From Xenorhabdus budapestensis (GTDB taxonomy: Bacteria > Pseudomonadota > Gammaproteobacteria > Enterobacterales > Enterobacteriaceae), in NCBI RefSeq assembly GCF_002632465.1, contig NZ_NIBS01000001.1, forward strand, positions 31,830-95,829: DNA of 64,000 bases, in the 5' to 3' direction. The notes under the pieces are model-generated. The model was not told where the DNA came from and did not search any database. It saw nothing but the letters and a program-made list of their open reading frames with translations. This document shows, piece by piece, positions 10,485 to 22,192 of the stretch. Both the position numbers and the translations under genes were made by a program. The first letter of the stretch is position 1. The number at the start of each line of letters is the position of its first letter.

Positions 10485-10515
10485 AAATAGCACCTTTTAG
10501 AGTGCTATTTTTTTC
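10485..10515. terminator. Bidirectional terminator between ilvA and ilvY
   Basis: AAATAGCAC, eight-base loop, GTGCTATTT followed by TTTTC, with As on the other flank. It ends ilvA and, read the other way, the convergent ilvY just beyond its stop. Confidence 0.88.
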
Positions 10516-10521
10516 ATGGGA

Positions 10522-11418
10522 TCACGTTATTTCATGGGGTAACAATCCCCAAAATGCCTTTATCAGTGGTTCATGCAGCCGCTTGCCAAGAGCACAAACC
10601 CCTAATTCGAATGGCTCAACCAACGAAATATTTTCCAACAGTAATATACGGTTGCGTACTGGTTCTGGGCTATTTTCAACGACAACCGCAGGGATTAACG
10701 CAATACCACAACCTAAAGCGACCATGGAAACAATCGCTTCATGACCAGAAACTGTAGCATAAATTTGTGGATGATTGATTTTGTGCCGACGAAACCAAAG
10801 TTCAATACGCTTACGGGAAGGGCCATGCTCAGGCAGGATAAAAGGAATGTTGTTCCAATTGGGGTGTTCCTGTGTCGATAGAGTTCTCACGGCACAAGGT
10901 AGGGAAGGCGCAATCAGTACCAACGGTATTTCACCTATTTTAGCAAAACTAACATTATCAGGTAGTTTTTCAGGCTTGCCTGCAATCCCCAAATCAGCAG
11001 CATCAAATTGGACTCTATCCACGGCATCAGCAGCATCCCCCGTTGTCAGTTTAATTTCCACCAAAGGATGTTCAGCTCGAAATTTATCCAGAACCTGCGG
11101 AAGATGGCTATAAGCGGCAGTGACCGAACAAAAAAGGCGTAATTCTCCCGTTAAAGATGGGCTTTGGTGATTCAGTGAATGGAGCAATTGCTGATATTGC
11201 AGCAGAGTTTGTTGGGCAAATTGCTTTAATTGCTCCCCTGCGAAGGTTAGTTTTACTGTCCGATTATCTCGCAGAAATAGTGAGTGCCCCAATTGTTCTT
11301 CAATACGTTGAATTTGGCGTGAAAGCGTGGATGGACTAACATGCATAGCTTTGGCTGTATGACCAAAATGACAACTTTCTGTAAGATGTAAAAACAATTT
11401 TAGATCACGTAAGTCCAT
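10522..11418 (-). CDS. ilvY: IlvY, LysR-family activator of ilvC
   Basis: A 298-residue LysR regulator. The N-terminal helix-turn-helix (residues 2-60, core SPSTLSRQIQRIEEQLG) is nearly identical to E. coli IlvY; the C-terminal domain senses acetohydroxy acids, the KARI substrates (established for E. coli). It is divergent from ilvC across a 186-base spacer that holds a candidate operator, so it probably represses itself and activates ilvC when substrate is present. Confidence 0.95.
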   Translation of the reverse strand: MDLRDLKLFLHLTESCHFGHTAKAMHVSPSTLSRQIQRIEEQLGHSLFLRDNRTVKLTFAGEQLKQFAQQTLLQYQQLLHSLNHQSPSLTGELRLFCSVTAAYSHLPQVLDKFRAEHPLVEIKLTTGDAADAVDRVQFDAADLGIAGKPEKLPDNVSFAKIGEIPLVLIAPSLPCAVRTLSTQEHPNWNNIPFILPEHGPSRKRIELWFRRHKINHPQIYATVSGHEAIVSMVALGCGIALIPAVVVENSPEPVRNRILLLENISLVEPFELGVCALGKRLHEPLIKAFWGLLPHEIT

Positions 11419-11494
11419 CGTTCTTATGCCTTTTACTAGGTTTTTTTGCTATATATCCGTCGTACGATGGGAGATTGTCACAAATAAAGATATG

Positions 11495-11509
11495 TTGCAT
11501 AAATTGCAA
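11495..11509. promoter_or_regulatory. Candidate IlvY operator
   Basis: TTGCATAAATTGCAA is an inverted repeat with the T-N11-A layout of LysR-type operators, in the ilvY-ilvC spacer about 95 bases before ilvC. A second TTG-rich segment follows at 11517. The assignment to IlvY is inferred from position and LysR box form. Confidence 0.55.
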
Positions 11510-11604
11510 TATAGTCTTGTCAATATATCAATTTAAGCAATGGATTTCATGTCATATATTGGCTATATGCAAACAACATCACACCTAATTATATCGGAGT
11601 CACC

Positions 11605-13083
11605 ATGGCTAATTATTTTGATACATTGAACTTACGCCAGAAATTGGCGCAGTTAGGCAAATGTCGTTTTATGACGCGGGAAGAATTTGCTGACGAAGCA
11701 GGGTATTTAAAAGGCCAGAAAGTGGTGATTATCGGCTGTGGTGCGCAAGGATTGAATCAGGGGCTGAATATGCGTGATTCTGGCTTGGATATTGCCTATG
11801 CTCTGCGTAAAGAAGCCATTGCAGAGAAACGTGCATCATGGCGTAAGGCAACTGAAAATGGTTTCAACGTCGGCACATATGAGGAATTGATCCCACAAGC
11901 TGATTTAGTTATTAACCTGACACCGGACAAACAGCACTCTGCGGTTGTACAGGTCGTTCAGCCGTTAATGAAAGAAGGGGCGGCTTTAGGGTATTCCCAC
12001 GGTTTTAATATTGTTGAAGTGGGTGAGCAGATCCGTAAAGACATCACGGTTGTGATGGTTGCTCCGAAGTGCCCGGGAACGGAAGTGCGTGAAGAATATA
12101 AGCGTGGATTTGGTGTTCCGACTTTGATTGCCGTCCATCCGGAAAACGATGCAAAAGGCGAGGGCATGGCAATTGCAAAAGCATGGGCAGCCGCAACCGG
12201 AGGTCATCGTGCAGGAGTTCTGGAGTCCTCTTTTGTGGCAGAAGTGAAATCTGACTTGATGGGTGAGCAAACGATTCTGTGTGGGATGTTACAGGCGGGA
12301 TCTCTGTTGTGTTATGACAAGCTGGTGGCTGATGGCTCAGAGCCGGGTTATGCGGGTAAATTGATCCAGTTTGGTTGGGAAACCATCACAGAAGCCCTGA
12401 AACAGGGTGGCATTACCTTGATGATGGACAGGCTTTCTAATCCAGCAAAACTACGTGCTTATGCCCTTTCTGAACAGTTGAAAACCATTTTAACTCCACT
12501 GTTCCAAAAACATATGGATGACATTATTTCTGGTAAATTCTCTTCCACTATGATGGACGACTGGGCGAATGATGACAAAGATCTGCTGACCTGGCGTGCA
12601 GAAACAGGTCAAACGCCATTCGAAAACTACCCTGATTACAACGGTCATATCAGTGAGCAAGAATACTTTGATCATGGTGTACTGATGGTTGCTATGGTTA
12701 AAGCCGGGGTAGAGCTGGCATTTGATATAATGGTAGATTCAGGCATTATTGAAGAGTCCGCTTATTATGAATCACTACATGAACTGCCATTAATTGCGAA
12801 TACCATTACTCGTAAGCGTCTTTATGAAATGAACGTGGTGATTTCTGATACGGCAGAATATGGTAACTACTTGTTCTCTTATGTTGCGGTGCCATTATTG
12901 CAAGAAAAATTCATGCCAACCCTACAGACTGGAGATTTAGGCAAGGTTGTTGTTGATAAAGGTATCGATAATGCTCAATTACGCGATGTTAATGACGCTA
13001 TCCGTAACCATCCAATTGAGGTTGTAGGCCGGACTTTACGTGGTTATATGACAGATATGAAACGTATTGCTGTCGGCGGATAA
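11605..13083 (+). CDS. ilvC: Ketol-acid reductoisomerase (class II, long form)
   Basis: A 492-residue NADPH enzyme that isomerises and reduces acetohydroxy acids, the second common step of branched-chain synthesis. The N-terminal Rossmann domain contains [17 protein letters not shown]. Two consecutive knotted C-terminal domains carry the Mg-binding acidic residues ([11 protein letters not shown] and the repeat at about residues 355-485), which defines the long enterobacterial class II form. TCGGAG precedes the ATG. It is separated from the rest of the pathway by divergent ilvY, its likely activator. Confidence 0.98.
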   Translation: MANYFDTLNLRQKLAQLGKCRFMTREEFADEAGYLKGQKVVIIGCGAQGLNQGLNMRDSGLDIAYALRKEAIAEKRASWRKATENGFNVGTYEELIPQADLVINLTPDKQHSAVVQVVQPLMKEGAALGYSHGFNIVEVGEQIRKDITVVMVAPKCPGTEVREEYKRGFGVPTLIAVHPENDAKGEGMAIAKAWAAATGGHRAGVLESSFVAEVKSDLMGEQTILCGMLQAGSLLCYDKLVADGSEPGYAGKLIQFGWETITEALKQGGITLMMDRLSNPAKLRAYALSEQLKTILTPLFQKHMDDIISGKFSSTMMDDWANDDKDLLTWRAETGQTPFENYPDYNGHISEQEYFDHGVLMVAMVKAGVELAFDIMVDSGIIEESAYYESLHELPLIANTITRKRLYEMNVVISDTAEYGNYLFSYVAVPLLQEKFMPTLQTGDLGKVVVDKGIDNAQLRDVNDAIRNHPIEVVGRTLRGYMTDMKRIAVGG

Positions 13084-13110
13084 TACCTACTGATAATGTT
13101 ACTCTATTGT

Positions 13111-13144
13111 ATGCCCGATATTGTGTATCGGGCATAATTTTAAT
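13111..13144 (+). terminator. Terminator after ilvC
   Basis: ATGCCCGATA, five-base loop, TATCGGGCAT followed by AATTTTAAT. It lies 28 bases after the ilvC stop and just before the convergent deacetylase-like gene. The stem is strong and the T run modest. Confidence 0.75.
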
Positions 13145-13149
13145 CTCAG

Positions 13150-14265
13150 TTACAGGTTAAATCTTTGCTTCAGCTCATCAATTTCCTGGCGCTGGAACGT
13201 ATCAAAACGTTCTCTCGGTTGTTGGGCCTTAACCATGTTCAGTAAAGGGTCCTGAACTTTAGTGCGGACACCGCTCAACTCTTCCAGCACGGCTAAGCCA
13301 CAGAATGGCACATAGAGTTCGGAATAACCACCTTCATGGACGACAACCAGTTTGCCATCGCATAATTCATCTGCTGCCTGCTGTATTTTACGCGTCATTT
13401 CCCGGAAACTCTCACTATGGAGCTGCATTCTGGCAAGTGGATCGACGGAGTTAGCATCATATCCACAGGCGACAATAATCAATTCGGGTTGATAACGCTG
13501 TAATGCGGGAAGAACGATTTGATCCATAGCATACATGTAACTATTGTGCCCGGCTCCTGCCATGAGTGGAATATTGATGTTAAAGCCTTCGCCTTTACCT
13601 GCACCGATATCATCTTCACCACTGTACCCTTCGGGGTAACAACCATCCTGATGCAATGACATCGTCAAAACATCATCGCGCTCCCAAAAGATATATTGTG
13701 TTCCGTTACCGTGGTGAACATCCCAGTCAACGACTGCGACCCGGCCAAGCCCAAACTGCCTTTTGGCCCGTTCAATGGCAAGGGAGATATTAGCAAGGAA
13801 ACAAAATCCCATAGCTTTATTGGGTAGACAATGGTGTCCGGGAGGACGTGACAGGCTATAAGCGTTGTCCAGTTCGCCGTGCAGGACGGTTTCCACTGCT
13901 GCACAGACTAATCCGGCAGATAATTTGGCGATTTCATAACTGCCTGGTCCTACAGAGGCTTCAGAGCCAAGCATACCTGTGCCACCATCGCTCAGCGACT
14001 TAAAATTCTGTAAATACGCTTCTGGATGGATAAGCCTTAAGGTTGTTTCATCAATAGGATCAGCCCCTAACAGTTGTAATGAGCGGCTTAAACCAGAAAC
14101 ATCCATTAAATTTTTCATTCTTCGCTTAGTTTCTGGTGACTCGGCATGACCCGCTCCGGATGGCGGTTGTACCCATCCGCCAACTGGGAGCGTTACGACA
14201 TGTTGTAATCCGGTAGTGTGCCAGAAACAGCTTTCATCAAAGAAAAAACCTGTTTTGCGTAACAT
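13150..14265 (-). CDS. Histone-deacetylase-family amidohydrolase
   Basis: A 371-residue zinc hydrolase of the arginase/deacetylase superfamily, of the class II HDAC-like bacterial type. The active-site elements are all visible: RPPGHH with the catalytic His pair at 144-145, DWDVHHGNG with zinc ligands Asp182 and His184, the third ligand Asp270 in CGYDAN, and HEGGY with the transition-state tyrosine. Bacterial members remove acetyl groups from polyamines, small amides or proteins; the substrate here cannot be read from sequence. It is a single gene flanked by its own AT-rich upstream region, in the place where E. coli carries ppiC, so it is an accessory insertion relative to E. coli. Confidence 0.88.
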   Translation of the reverse strand: MLRKTGFFFDESCFWHTTGLQHVVTLPVGGWVQPPSGAGHAESPETKRRMKNLMDVSGLSRSLQLLGADPIDETTLRLIHPEAYLQNFKSLSDGGTGMLGSEASVGPGSYEIAKLSAGLVCAAVETVLHGELDNAYSLSRPPGHHCLPNKAMGFCFLANISLAIERAKRQFGLGRVAVVDWDVHHGNGTQYIFWERDDVLTMSLHQDGCYPEGYSGEDDIGAGKGEGFNINIPLMAGAGHNSYMYAMDQIVLPALQRYQPELIIVACGYDANSVDPLARMQLHSESFREMTRKIQQAADELCDGKLVVVHEGGYSELYVPFCGLAVLEELSGVRTKVQDPLLNMVKAQQPRERFDTFQRQEIDELKQRFNL

Positions 14266-14771
14266 ATTGTATCCTCTTTGGCTGACTAATATGAAAATAA
14301 AAAATTTATTATTGCTATACCAATCAAACAGATGAAAATGATGTTATTTTTACAATGCATTGATAGCTACTATTACATATAGAAAAGTAATAAATCTATG
14401 GTAGAACAGTGAATTTGATAGTTACTAAAATAATTATTTTTGATTGATGAATGTCATGATTAATGAGCAATTGAGAAATGCTAGGATAATTAATTGGATA
14501 GGGTTTATTATTAATTCATTTTAAAATAAGACTATTTGTTATTTTTTTAGAAATTTTCTATTAAAAATGGGTTATTGCTATATTTTTATTTCTGTTATTT
14601 TAAATATATCTTTTATGCGTATTTCCATCTTGATTGAAAATAACTAACTGAAGCAGATTGATTATCTTATTTAGTAATAACACCTACGGTAAAGAAAATC
14701 TCCTTCCTGTGCTGCTTTCTGCTACAATTTCATCCCTCGATCTTTCATCCTGACATAACCTTCAAAACAGT
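14266..14771. other. AT-rich intergenic region before rep
   Basis: About 500 bases with no convincing coding frame. The left part should contain the promoter of the deacetylase-like gene and the right part that of rep. I see no clear promoter, repeat or RNA in it. Confidence 0.4.
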
Positions 14772-16802
14772 ATGCGATTAAACCCTAACCAACAACAAGC
14801 GGTTGAGTTTGTAACAGGGCCTTGTTTGGTTCTGGCCGGTGCAGGCTCCGGTAAGACCAGAGTTATCACCAATAAAATAGCCCACCTGATCCGCACTTGT
14901 GGTTATCAAGGCCGTCATATTGCGGCTGTGACTTTCACCAATAAAGCGGCACGCGAAATGAAAGAGCGTGTGGCCCAAACATTGGGTCGTAAGGAAACTA
15001 AGGGATTAATGATCTCAACATTCCATACGTTGGGGTTGGAGATCGTCAAGCGTGAGTACAAGGCACTTGGAATGAAGAGTAACTTCTCTCTGTTCGACGA
15101 TCAGGATCAAATGGCATTGTTGAAAGATCTGACAGCGGATTTATTGGAAGAAGATAAAGATCTGCTACAAAAGCTAATCTCAAATATCTCCAATTGGAAG
15201 AATGACCTGATGCCACCGGAACAGGTGATGAGACAAGCTCGTTCAGCACAGGAACATCAGTTTGCGGAGTGCTATCGTCGTTACGATTTACATCTGAACA
15301 GTTGTAATGTTTTTGATTTTGATGATTTGATTACCAAACCAACCTTGTTGTTAATGCGGGACGAAGAGGTCAGGGAGCGTTGGCAAAACAGAATTCGTTA
15401 TTTGCTGGTGGATGAATATCAGGATACTAATACCAGTCAGTATCAACTGGTGAAGTTACTGGTAGGCAGCCGGGCGCGTTTTACTGTTGTCGGTGATGAT
15501 GACCAGTCAATTTATTCATGGCGTGGTGCTCGCCCGCAAAACCTGAGCCTGTTAAAGGAAGATTTTCCACAGCTCAATGTGATCAAGCTGGAGCAGAATT
15601 ACCGCTCATCAGGGAGAATACTGAAATCGGCAAATATCCTGATTGCGAATAATCCCCATGTATTTGAGAAGAAACTTTTTTCTGAATTGGGTTATGGCGA
15701 TCCTCTACGTGTGATCGAAGCAAATAATGAAGATCATGAAGCTGAGCGTGTCGTAGGGGAATTGATTGCCCATCACTTTATCAATAAAACCGAGTATAAA
15801 GATTACGCTATTTTATACCGTGGTAATCATCAATCCCGTATCTTTGAAAAGATGTTGATACAAAACCGGATTCCTTACCGCATTTCTGGCGGAACGTCGT
15901 TTTTTTCCCGGCCGGAAATTAAGGACTTGCTTTCTTATTTGCGAGTACTGACTAATCCTGATGATGACGGCGCATTTTTGCGGATTGTCAATACACCACG
16001 CCGGGAAATAGGGGCCGTAACGATTCAGAAATTGGGAGAGTGGGCGAAGCAGCGTAACAAAAGCTTGTATCATGCCAGCTTCGACCTTGGTCTGGAACAG
16101 AATTTGTCTGGTCGCGGGTTGGCTGCTCTACAGCGTTTTACCCACTGGATGAATGAAATTTCCCGTCGGGCAGGACGTGAGCCATTGCTGGGTGTAAGGG
16201 ATTTACTGCACGGTATGGATTATGAAAGTTGGCTGTATGAAACCTCACCCAGCCCTAAAGCTGCTGAAATGAGGATGAAAAATGTCAATCAGCTTTTCAC
16301 CTGGATGAGTGAAATGCTTGAAGGCGATGATCTGAATGAACCTATGACGCTTTCTCAGGTTGTGGCTCGCTTTACTTTACGGGATATGCTGGAGCGAGGT
16401 GAAGAAGATGGGGAATTGGATCAGGTTCAGCTCATGACGTTGCATGCTTCCAAAGGACTGGAGTTTCCTTATGTTTTTCTGGTGGGAATGGAAGAAGGGT
16501 TATTACCACATCAAAGCAGTATTGATGAGGATAATATCGAAGAAGAACGGCGTTTGGCTTATGTCGGTATTACCCGTGCACAACGGGAACTCTTTTTTAC
16601 CCTTAGTAAAGAGCGTCGTCAGTATGGAGAATTGATTCGCCCTGAACCGAGCCGATTTTTGTTAGAGTTGCCACAAGATGATCTGGATTGGCCGCAAGGT
16701 AGGAAGGTAGTCAGTGCAGAAGAACGTATGGAACGGGGGCAATCACGTCTTGCCGATATCAAATCCCGCTTTGGCCTTGGGCAGAAAAGTAGTGGTAACT
16801 AA
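14772..16802 (+). CDS. rep: Rep, 3'-5' DNA helicase of the replisome
   Basis: A 676-residue superfamily 1A helicase, three residues longer than E. coli Rep and collinear with it. Walker A AGAGSGKT is at 22-29, motif Ia TFTNKAA, motif II DEYQDTN, motif [16 protein letters not shown], motif IV RSSGRIL, motif [13 protein letters not shown] and motif [11 protein letters not shown] follow in order. Rep travels with DnaB and removes proteins ahead of replication forks (established knowledge). It differs from the uvrD product in this window by the Rep-type C-terminus ending in [13 protein letters not shown]. Confidence 0.97.
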   Translation: MRLNPNQQQAVEFVTGPCLVLAGAGSGKTRVITNKIAHLIRTCGYQGRHIAAVTFTNKAAREMKERVAQTLGRKETKGLMISTFHTLGLEIVKREYKALGMKSNFSLFDDQDQMALLKDLTADLLEEDKDLLQKLISNISNWKNDLMPPEQVMRQARSAQEHQFAECYRRYDLHLNSCNVFDFDDLITKPTLLLMRDEEVRERWQNRIRYLLVDEYQDTNTSQYQLVKLLVGSRARFTVVGDDDQSIYSWRGARPQNLSLLKEDFPQLNVIKLEQNYRSSGRILKSANILIANNPHVFEKKLFSELGYGDPLRVIEANNEDHEAERVVGELIAHHFINKTEYKDYAILYRGNHQSRIFEKMLIQNRIPYRISGGTSFFSRPEIKDLLSYLRVLTNPDDDGAFLRIVNTPRREIGAVTIQKLGEWAKQRNKSLYHASFDLGLEQNLSGRGLAALQRFTHWMNEISRRAGREPLLGVRDLLHGMDYESWLYETSPSPKAAEMRMKNVNQLFTWMSEMLEGDDLNEPMTLSQVVARFTLRDMLERGEEDGELDQVQLMTLHASKGLEFPYVFLVGMEEGLLPHQSSIDEDNIEEERRLAYVGITRAQRELFFTLSKERRQYGELIRPEPSRFLLELPQDDLDWPQGRKVVSAEERMERGQSRLADIKSRFGLGQKSSGN

Positions 16803-16817
16803 GCGGGTTAATGTCCT

Positions 16818-16853
16818 TACCCCAGTTTCATCACCAGTGATGCTGCTGGGGAA
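16818..16853. terminator. Weak hairpin between rep and gppA
   Basis: CCCCAG (16820-16825) and CTGGGG (16846-16851) flank a 20-base loop between the convergent rep and gppA genes. No clean T run follows on either side, so termination is uncertain. Confidence 0.35.
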
Positions 16854-16900
16854 CTTTCCTTCGTTTTTTCTTGTAAGTTAAGAGTTATTAGAATGCACAA

Positions 16901-18409
16901 TTATCCCAAACTGGAATTATTCTGCTCTTCAATAATTAGCGGCCATTGAATGTAACTTTGCCACTTGATTTCTTGATGTAATGTTTCAGCACTGAGTGGG
17001 TGTCGTGTTTGCCATTGATGAGGGAGAGTAATGGTAAGTACGTCATTTTCTGCCCGCAAATGCAGAGTTACTAAAGAATCATTCCGCCGATGGCTGGCAA
17101 ATATAATGGCAAGGCGCAGTAAACGGCATAACCGCAGCGCCAGTAATGCTGGTAACGCATTTTGCTGACTTAATGATGTCAGATTGATTGATCCACTTTG
17201 ATTTTTCAACAATGTTGCCAGTAAGCGTTTTTGAGCAGGAGTATAGCCGGGTAGATCTAAGTGGCTGATCAAATAAGCAGAATGGGTTGGCCCTTGGCGA
17301 AAATCGACACATAAGCCGATTTCATGGAGCAAACAAGCGCTGATCAACAGTTCCCGACATCGCTCATCCAATTCCCACGTTTTAGCGACTTGTTGAAAAA
17401 AATGCTCTGCCAGCTGTCTGACTCTTTGTGCTTGTTCAGCATCAACCTGAAAGCGTTGTTGAATATCTTGCAAGGTTCTGGCACGGATGTCCCGTTCGAC
17501 AGATAGCTCCAGCATGCCATAAACCAGCCCCTCACGCAGCGCCCCTCCTGCCAGAGTCATACTTTCGATACTCAATGCCTGAAAGATAGCAATCAGGATT
17601 GCCAAACCGCTTGGAAAAACCAATGCCCGCTCTAGTGTCAGGCCATCTATCTCCAGCTCTTCCAGTTTTCTGCATTCAATCGCCTTAGATTTAAGCTGTT
17701 GCAATTTGGACAGGGTGATAAGCTCATCCATACCCTGGGCAATCATGATCTCCTGAAGAGCCTGCACTGTACCCGATGCTCCGACACAAATCTGCCAACC
17801 TTGTTCCAGAAGTGCTGTGGTAACCGGAGCAAGAATATGGTGAGCAGCCGTTTCCGCTTTAGCAAAGTTTTCTTCCGTCAGACTACGATCATTAAAATAG
17901 CGTTCGAGCCAGGTAACACAGCCCATTTCAAGGCTGAATAACTGTGTAGCTTTTGCACCAGTACCTGTAACAAGTTCTGTACTGCCACCACCAATATCCA
18001 CCACCAGACGTTTTTCCGGCCCGCCTGTAGTGTGGGCAACGCCTTGATAAATCAGCCGAGCTTCTTCTTCACCTTTGATGACTTTGGTCGGAGTGCCTAA
18101 TATTTCAGAGGCTTTGCCAACAAATTCATCGGAATTTTCGGCAAGTCGCAATGTTGCTGTAGCAACAACGCGGATCTGTGGAGCAGGGATATCCTGCAAA
18201 TATTCTGCAAAAAGGCGAAGGCATTGCCATCCCCGCTCCATTGCCTGTTGTGATAAATGGTGATTTTTATCCAACCCAGCGGCCAGCCTGACTTTACGCT
18301 TGATGCGGGCGACCACTTGAATACTATCGGACACTCTGCGGACAACCAGCATATGAAAACTGTTTGAGCCTAAATCGATAGCGGCATAGAGCGAAGAAGA
18401 ACTCAGCAT
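16901..18409 (-). CDS. gppA: Guanosine pentaphosphate phosphatase / exopolyphosphatase
   Basis: A 502-residue Ppx/GppA enzyme that converts pppGpp to ppGpp and can hydrolyse polyphosphate. The ASKHA-type ATPase fold starts [15 protein letters not shown]; the phosphate-binding [12 protein letters not shown] and the catalytic Glu in RVVATATLR context follow, and an HD-like C-terminal domain has LHEIG. It lies 42 bases downstream of rhlB on the same strand and is probably cotranscribed with it, as in E. coli. Confidence 0.95.
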   Translation of the reverse strand: MLSSSSLYAAIDLGSNSFHMLVVRRVSDSIQVVARIKRKVRLAAGLDKNHHLSQQAMERGWQCLRLFAEYLQDIPAPQIRVVATATLRLAENSDEFVGKASEILGTPTKVIKGEEEARLIYQGVAHTTGGPEKRLVVDIGGGSTELVTGTGAKATQLFSLEMGCVTWLERYFNDRSLTEENFAKAETAAHHILAPVTTALLEQGWQICVGASGTVQALQEIMIAQGMDELITLSKLQQLKSKAIECRKLEELEIDGLTLERALVFPSGLAILIAIFQALSIESMTLAGGALREGLVYGMLELSVERDIRARTLQDIQQRFQVDAEQAQRVRQLAEHFFQQVAKTWELDERCRELLISACLLHEIGLCVDFRQGPTHSAYLISHLDLPGYTPAQKRLLATLLKNQSGSINLTSLSQQNALPALLALRLCRLLRLAIIFASHRRNDSLVTLHLRAENDVLTITLPHQWQTRHPLSAETLHQEIKWQSYIQWPLIIEEQNNSSLG

Positions 18410-18451
18410 TTTGTTATTCCAGAATTATGTTAATCAGCCTGAACATTACGG

Positions 18452-19735
18452 TTACGAATTGCGTTTACGATTATGAACAGTATTACCACGGCGCGTCATA
18501 TTGGTACGGCGCGGATGTCCTCCTGAACGTGCGCGGTTGCGGCGTTTAGGCACTGGTAAATCTTTCAGTAATGTATCGCTGTTATATTTGCTCACAGGGA
18601 TCTGATGCCGGATATATTCTTCAATGGCTGGCAGATTCAGCGCATATTCTTCACAGGCCAGACTGATTGAATGGCCGCTTTCGCCGGCACGGCCCGTTCG
18701 GCCGATACGATGAACGTAATCTTCACAATCATCCGGCAAATCATAGTTAAACACGTGTGTTACGGAAGGGATATGCAGCCCACGTGCAGCAACATCGGTG
18801 GCGACCAAAATATCCAGATTGCCCAGACTGAATTCTTCCAATATGCGCAGGCGTTTTTTCTGTGCTACATCACCGGTCAGCAGACCGACACGATGTCCAT
18901 CGGCAGCCAGATGAGCCCAGATATCTTCGCAGCGGTGTTTGGTATTCGCGAAAATAATGCAGCGGTCGGGCCACTCTTCTTCCAATAAGGTCTGTAGCAG
19001 ACGCATTTTTTCTTCATTGGAAGGATAAAAAAGTTCTTCCCGGATGCGGTGTCCCGTTTTTTGTAATGGTTCCACTTCCACATATTTAGGATTGTTCATC
19101 TGTTCAAAGGCCAGTTCACGCACCCGATAAGACAAGGTGGCGGAAAACAGCAGATTCATGCGTTCAGTTGCAACAGGCATCCGACGGAATAACCAACGGA
19201 TATCTTTGATAAAACCGAGATCGTACATGCGGTCGGCTTCATCCAGTACGATAACCTGAATGGCGTTGAAATTGATATACCCCTGCTTGGCGTAATCAAT
19301 AAGACGACCCGTTGTGCCAATGATGATATCAACGCCAGATTCCAGCACCTTTAGCTGTTTATCATAGCCATCTCCACCATAGGCCAGACCCATTTTTAAC
19401 CCTGTGACTTCAGCTAGCTCTTCTGCGTCAGAGTAGATCTGGACGGCCAGCTCACGGGTCGGAGCCATAATCAACGCTCTTGGTTGATTGGTTTTATGCT
19501 CCGCCTTGGCGGGATGAGTCAGTAAATAATGAAAAGTAGACGCCAGAAATGCGAGCGTCTTGCCCGTTCCGGTTTGTGCTTGCCCCGCAACATCTTGGCC
19601 TTCGACAGTAAAAGGCAATGTTAGCGCCTGTATCGGTGTACAGTTGGAAAAACCCTTTTTATTAAGGGCTTCAATGACCTTGGGGTGCAATGCGAAGTCG
19701 GAAAACTTCTTTTCTGTCAAATGTGTTTTGCTCAT
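18452..19735 (-). CDS. rhlB: RhlB, DEAD-box RNA helicase of the degradosome
   Basis: A 427-residue DEAD-box helicase. Motif I AQTGTGKT ends at residue 60, motif [14 protein letters not shown], motif III SAT and motif [12 protein letters not shown] are all present. The basic, Arg/Gly-rich tail of about 30 residues matches that used to contact RNase E in E. coli RhlB. It unwinds structured RNA for PNPase within the degradosome (established knowledge). It is divergent from trxA and cotranscribed with gppA. Confidence 0.97.
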   Translation of the reverse strand: MSKTHLTEKKFSDFALHPKVIEALNKKGFSNCTPIQALTLPFTVEGQDVAGQAQTGTGKTLAFLASTFHYLLTHPAKAEHKTNQPRALIMAPTRELAVQIYSDAEELAEVTGLKMGLAYGGDGYDKQLKVLESGVDIIIGTTGRLIDYAKQGYINFNAIQVIVLDEADRMYDLGFIKDIRWLFRRMPVATERMNLLFSATLSYRVRELAFEQMNNPKYVEVEPLQKTGHRIREELFYPSNEEKMRLLQTLLEEEWPDRCIIFANTKHRCEDIWAHLAADGHRVGLLTGDVAQKKRLRILEEFSLGNLDILVATDVAARGLHIPSVTHVFNYDLPDDCEDYVHRIGRTGRAGESGHSISLACEEYALNLPAIEEYIRHQIPVSKYNSDTLLKDLPVPKRRNRARSGGHPRRTNMTRRGNTVHNRKRNS

Positions 19736-19854
19736 AGTGTGGTAGAATATCAGCTAACTATTGCTTTAAGAAAGTGTGTCCGCTGAAATAAAGACACCTT
19801 ATATTGGTTAATGTACACTGATAACGTAAAAGATTTTACTTTGGAGTCCAAATA

Positions 19855-20196
19855 ATGAGTGAAAAGATTGTGAATGCTGGGGTTATTCATCTGGCTGACA
19901 GTGACTTTAATGAAGATAAGCTAAAATTGGAAGGTGTCGTTCTGGTTGATTTTTGGGCCGAATGGTGTGGCCCTTGTAAAATGGTTGCGCCTATTCTGGA
20001 TGAAATCGCTGTTGAGTACACAGGTAAACTAATCGTTGCTAAATTAAACGTTGATGATCATACCAAAACTGCGCCGAAATTCGGCATTCGTGGTATTCCG
20101 ACGATGATTTTGTTCAAAGATGGCGAAAAAGTTGCGGTGAAAGTGGGAGCTTTGTCAAAAACTCAATTGAAAGAATTTTTGAAACCACACCTCTAA
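19855..20196 (+). CDS. trxA: Thioredoxin 1
   Basis: A 113-residue thioredoxin. The redox-active site WCGPCK has Cys38 and Cys41, the cis-proline lies in GIRGIPTM, and the fold is complete. It donates electrons to ribonucleotide reductase and other targets. It is four residues longer than E. coli TrxA because of extra residues after SEKIVN. TTGGAG precedes the start. It stands upstream of rho, as in E. coli. Confidence 0.97.
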   Translation: MSEKIVNAGVIHLADSDFNEDKLKLEGVVLVDFWAEWCGPCKMVAPILDEIAVEYTGKLIVAKLNVDDHTKTAPKFGIRGIPTMILFKDGEKVAVKVGALSKTQLKEFLKPHL

Positions 20197-20873
20197 TTTA
20201 GAGTTAGCTCACAGTAATTATGGGCGTTTAGCAGATAGAGTGATTTATCTTATTGACAGCTAGACGTCCGCAACGAAGCATGGTAAGTTAGCTGCCACGT
20301 GCTTATATGAAACATGCGTTAGAAAGATTTTCATAACTTATATGAAGAATTGACAGCAGGCATGTTACATACTAAACAATCTATAGTGTCTGATAAATCT
20401 GTTATCTCTGGATCACCTTGAAATATCTGATAGCATATCGTATTTAGTAAAGTATCTGAAAGCATATATAGTGAGCCATTCAGTATATAGCTTGGTGCTG
20501 AAGACGTTTTTATGCTAAACATTCCGATGATGTTTTCGTACTGGGCGTTTTATGTCGAAGCCTCCTTTTGCTGAGATAATGTTTACTAAGACAATATTTG
20601 TTAAACAGTATGTGCTGAAACAGTATTTACACTGAGATAGCTCTTGTATTGAGATTAATCACATTTCGTTATTGTCATCTCAGTTATGTTTTAACAGTTT
20701 GTTAGCCTTATTTTGAAATCAATTAGAGTACTTCAGACTATTGCCTTGTAATATAAATTAATATGTTAAAAGGTTGTATTTGTTTTGGGTACAAATAAAC
20801 AGGCACCGATAACGCTGCCATACCATTCACGTTCATAGTTCGAGATATACCCCGAGTTAAAGAACCCACCATT
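20197..20873 (+). other. Long trxA-rho spacer and rho leader
   Basis: About 680 bases between trxA and rho without a recognisable gene. I could not find a homologue of the E. coli rhoL peptide; the only candidate is a 20-codon frame at 20512-20574, which resembles nothing I know. A 15-base motif is repeated at 20424-20438 and 20453-20467 (TATCTGATAGCATAT and TATCTGAAAGCATAT). In E. coli rho is autoregulated by Rho-dependent termination in its leader, so this spacer is the likely control region. Confidence 0.5.
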
Positions 20874-22133
20874 ATGAATCTTACCGAATTAAAGAATACG
20901 CCGGTATCAGAGTTGATCTCTCTCGGCGAAAATATGGGGCTGGAAAACCTGGCTCGTATGCGCAAACAAGACATTATCTTCTCTATCCTCAAACAGCATG
21001 CGAAGAGTGGAGAAGATATTTTCGGAGATGGTGTGCTGGAGATATTGCAGGATGGATTCGGTTTCCTCCGCTCAGCAGACAGCTCCTACCTTGCAGGTCC
21101 CGATGATATCTACGTTTCTCCTAGTCAAATCCGCCGTTTTAATCTCCGTACCGGTGACACCATTTCAGGTAAAATCCGCCCACCGAAAGAAGGTGAACGT
21201 TATTTTGCTCTGCTGAAAGTTAATGAAGTTAACTTTGATAAACCTGAAAATGCCCGTAGTAAAATCCTGTTTGAGAACTTGACTCCCCTCCATGCTAACA
21301 GCCGTTTACGTATGGAGCGTGGTAATGGTTCTACTGAAGATTTGACTGCTCGAGTTCTGGATCTGGCGGCGCCTATTGGTCGTGGTCAGCGTGGTTTGAT
21401 TGTTGCTCCACCAAAAGCGGGTAAGACTATGCTGCTGCAAAACATCGCAGCTAATATTGCCCATAATTATCCAGATTGTGTGTTGATGGTGTTGCTGATC
21501 GATGAACGTCCGGAAGAAGTCACTGAAATGCAGCGTCTGGTAAAAGGTGAAGTTATCGCTTCTACTTTTGATGAGCCGGCTTCCCGCCACGTTCAAGTGG
21601 CTGAAATGGTGATCGAAAAAGCAAAACGTCTGGTTGAACACAAAAAAGACGTTATTATCCTGTTAGATTCCATAACCCGCCTGGCTCGTGCCTATAACAC
21701 CGTTGTTCCTGCTTCTGGTAAGGTATTGACTGGTGGTGTGGATGCAAACGCATTGCATCGTCCCAAACGCTTCTTCGGTGCGGCACGTAATGTTGAGGAA
21801 GGTGGTAGCTTGACCATTATCGCGACAGCCTTGGTTGATACCGGGTCTAAGATGGATGAGGTTATTTACGAAGAATTTAAAGGTACAGGTAACATGGAGT
21901 TGCACCTGTCCCGTAAGATTGCGGAAAAACGTGTTTTCCCTGCTATCGACTATAATCGCTCTGGTACACGTAAAGAAGAGTTGCTCACTGCGCAAGATGA
22001 ATTACAGAAAATGTGGATATTGCGCAAAATCATTCATCCGATGGGTGAAATTGATGCAATGGAATTCCTTATCAACAAACTGGCTATGACAAAAACAAAC
22101 GAAGAATTCTTCGACTTTATGAAACGTTCGTAG
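20874..22133 (+). CDS. rho: Transcription termination factor Rho
   Basis: A 419-residue hexameric RNA helicase, the same length as E. coli Rho. The N-terminal RNA-binding OB fold includes GFGFLRS. Walker [10 protein letters not shown] and Walker [17 protein letters not shown] lie in the ATPase domain, with the Q-loop and R-loop regions well conserved. Rho loads on C-rich RNA and releases stalled RNA polymerase. The protein is likely to regulate its own long leader. Confidence 0.98.
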   Translation: MNLTELKNTPVSELISLGENMGLENLARMRKQDIIFSILKQHAKSGEDIFGDGVLEILQDGFGFLRSADSSYLAGPDDIYVSPSQIRRFNLRTGDTISGKIRPPKEGERYFALLKVNEVNFDKPENARSKILFENLTPLHANSRLRMERGNGSTEDLTARVLDLAAPIGRGQRGLIVAPPKAGKTMLLQNIAANIAHNYPDCVLMVLLIDERPEEVTEMQRLVKGEVIASTFDEPASRHVQVAEMVIEKAKRLVEHKKDVIILLDSITRLARAYNTVVPASGKVLTGGVDANALHRPKRFFGAARNVEEGGSLTIIATALVDTGSKMDEVIYEEFKGTGNMELHLSRKIAEKRVFPAIDYNRSGTRKEELLTAQDELQKMWILRKIIHPMGEIDAMEFLINKLAMTKTNEEFFDFMKRS

Positions 22134-22192
22134 TCTGTAAACAAAAATTCGCGCACTCCATATACAAAAAATAGTTAAGCGATCACTTCTTC

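Noticed and set aside
20512-20574. 20-codon frame as a rhoL equivalent
   Set aside because: No similarity to the remembered RhoL peptide and no ribosome site of note.
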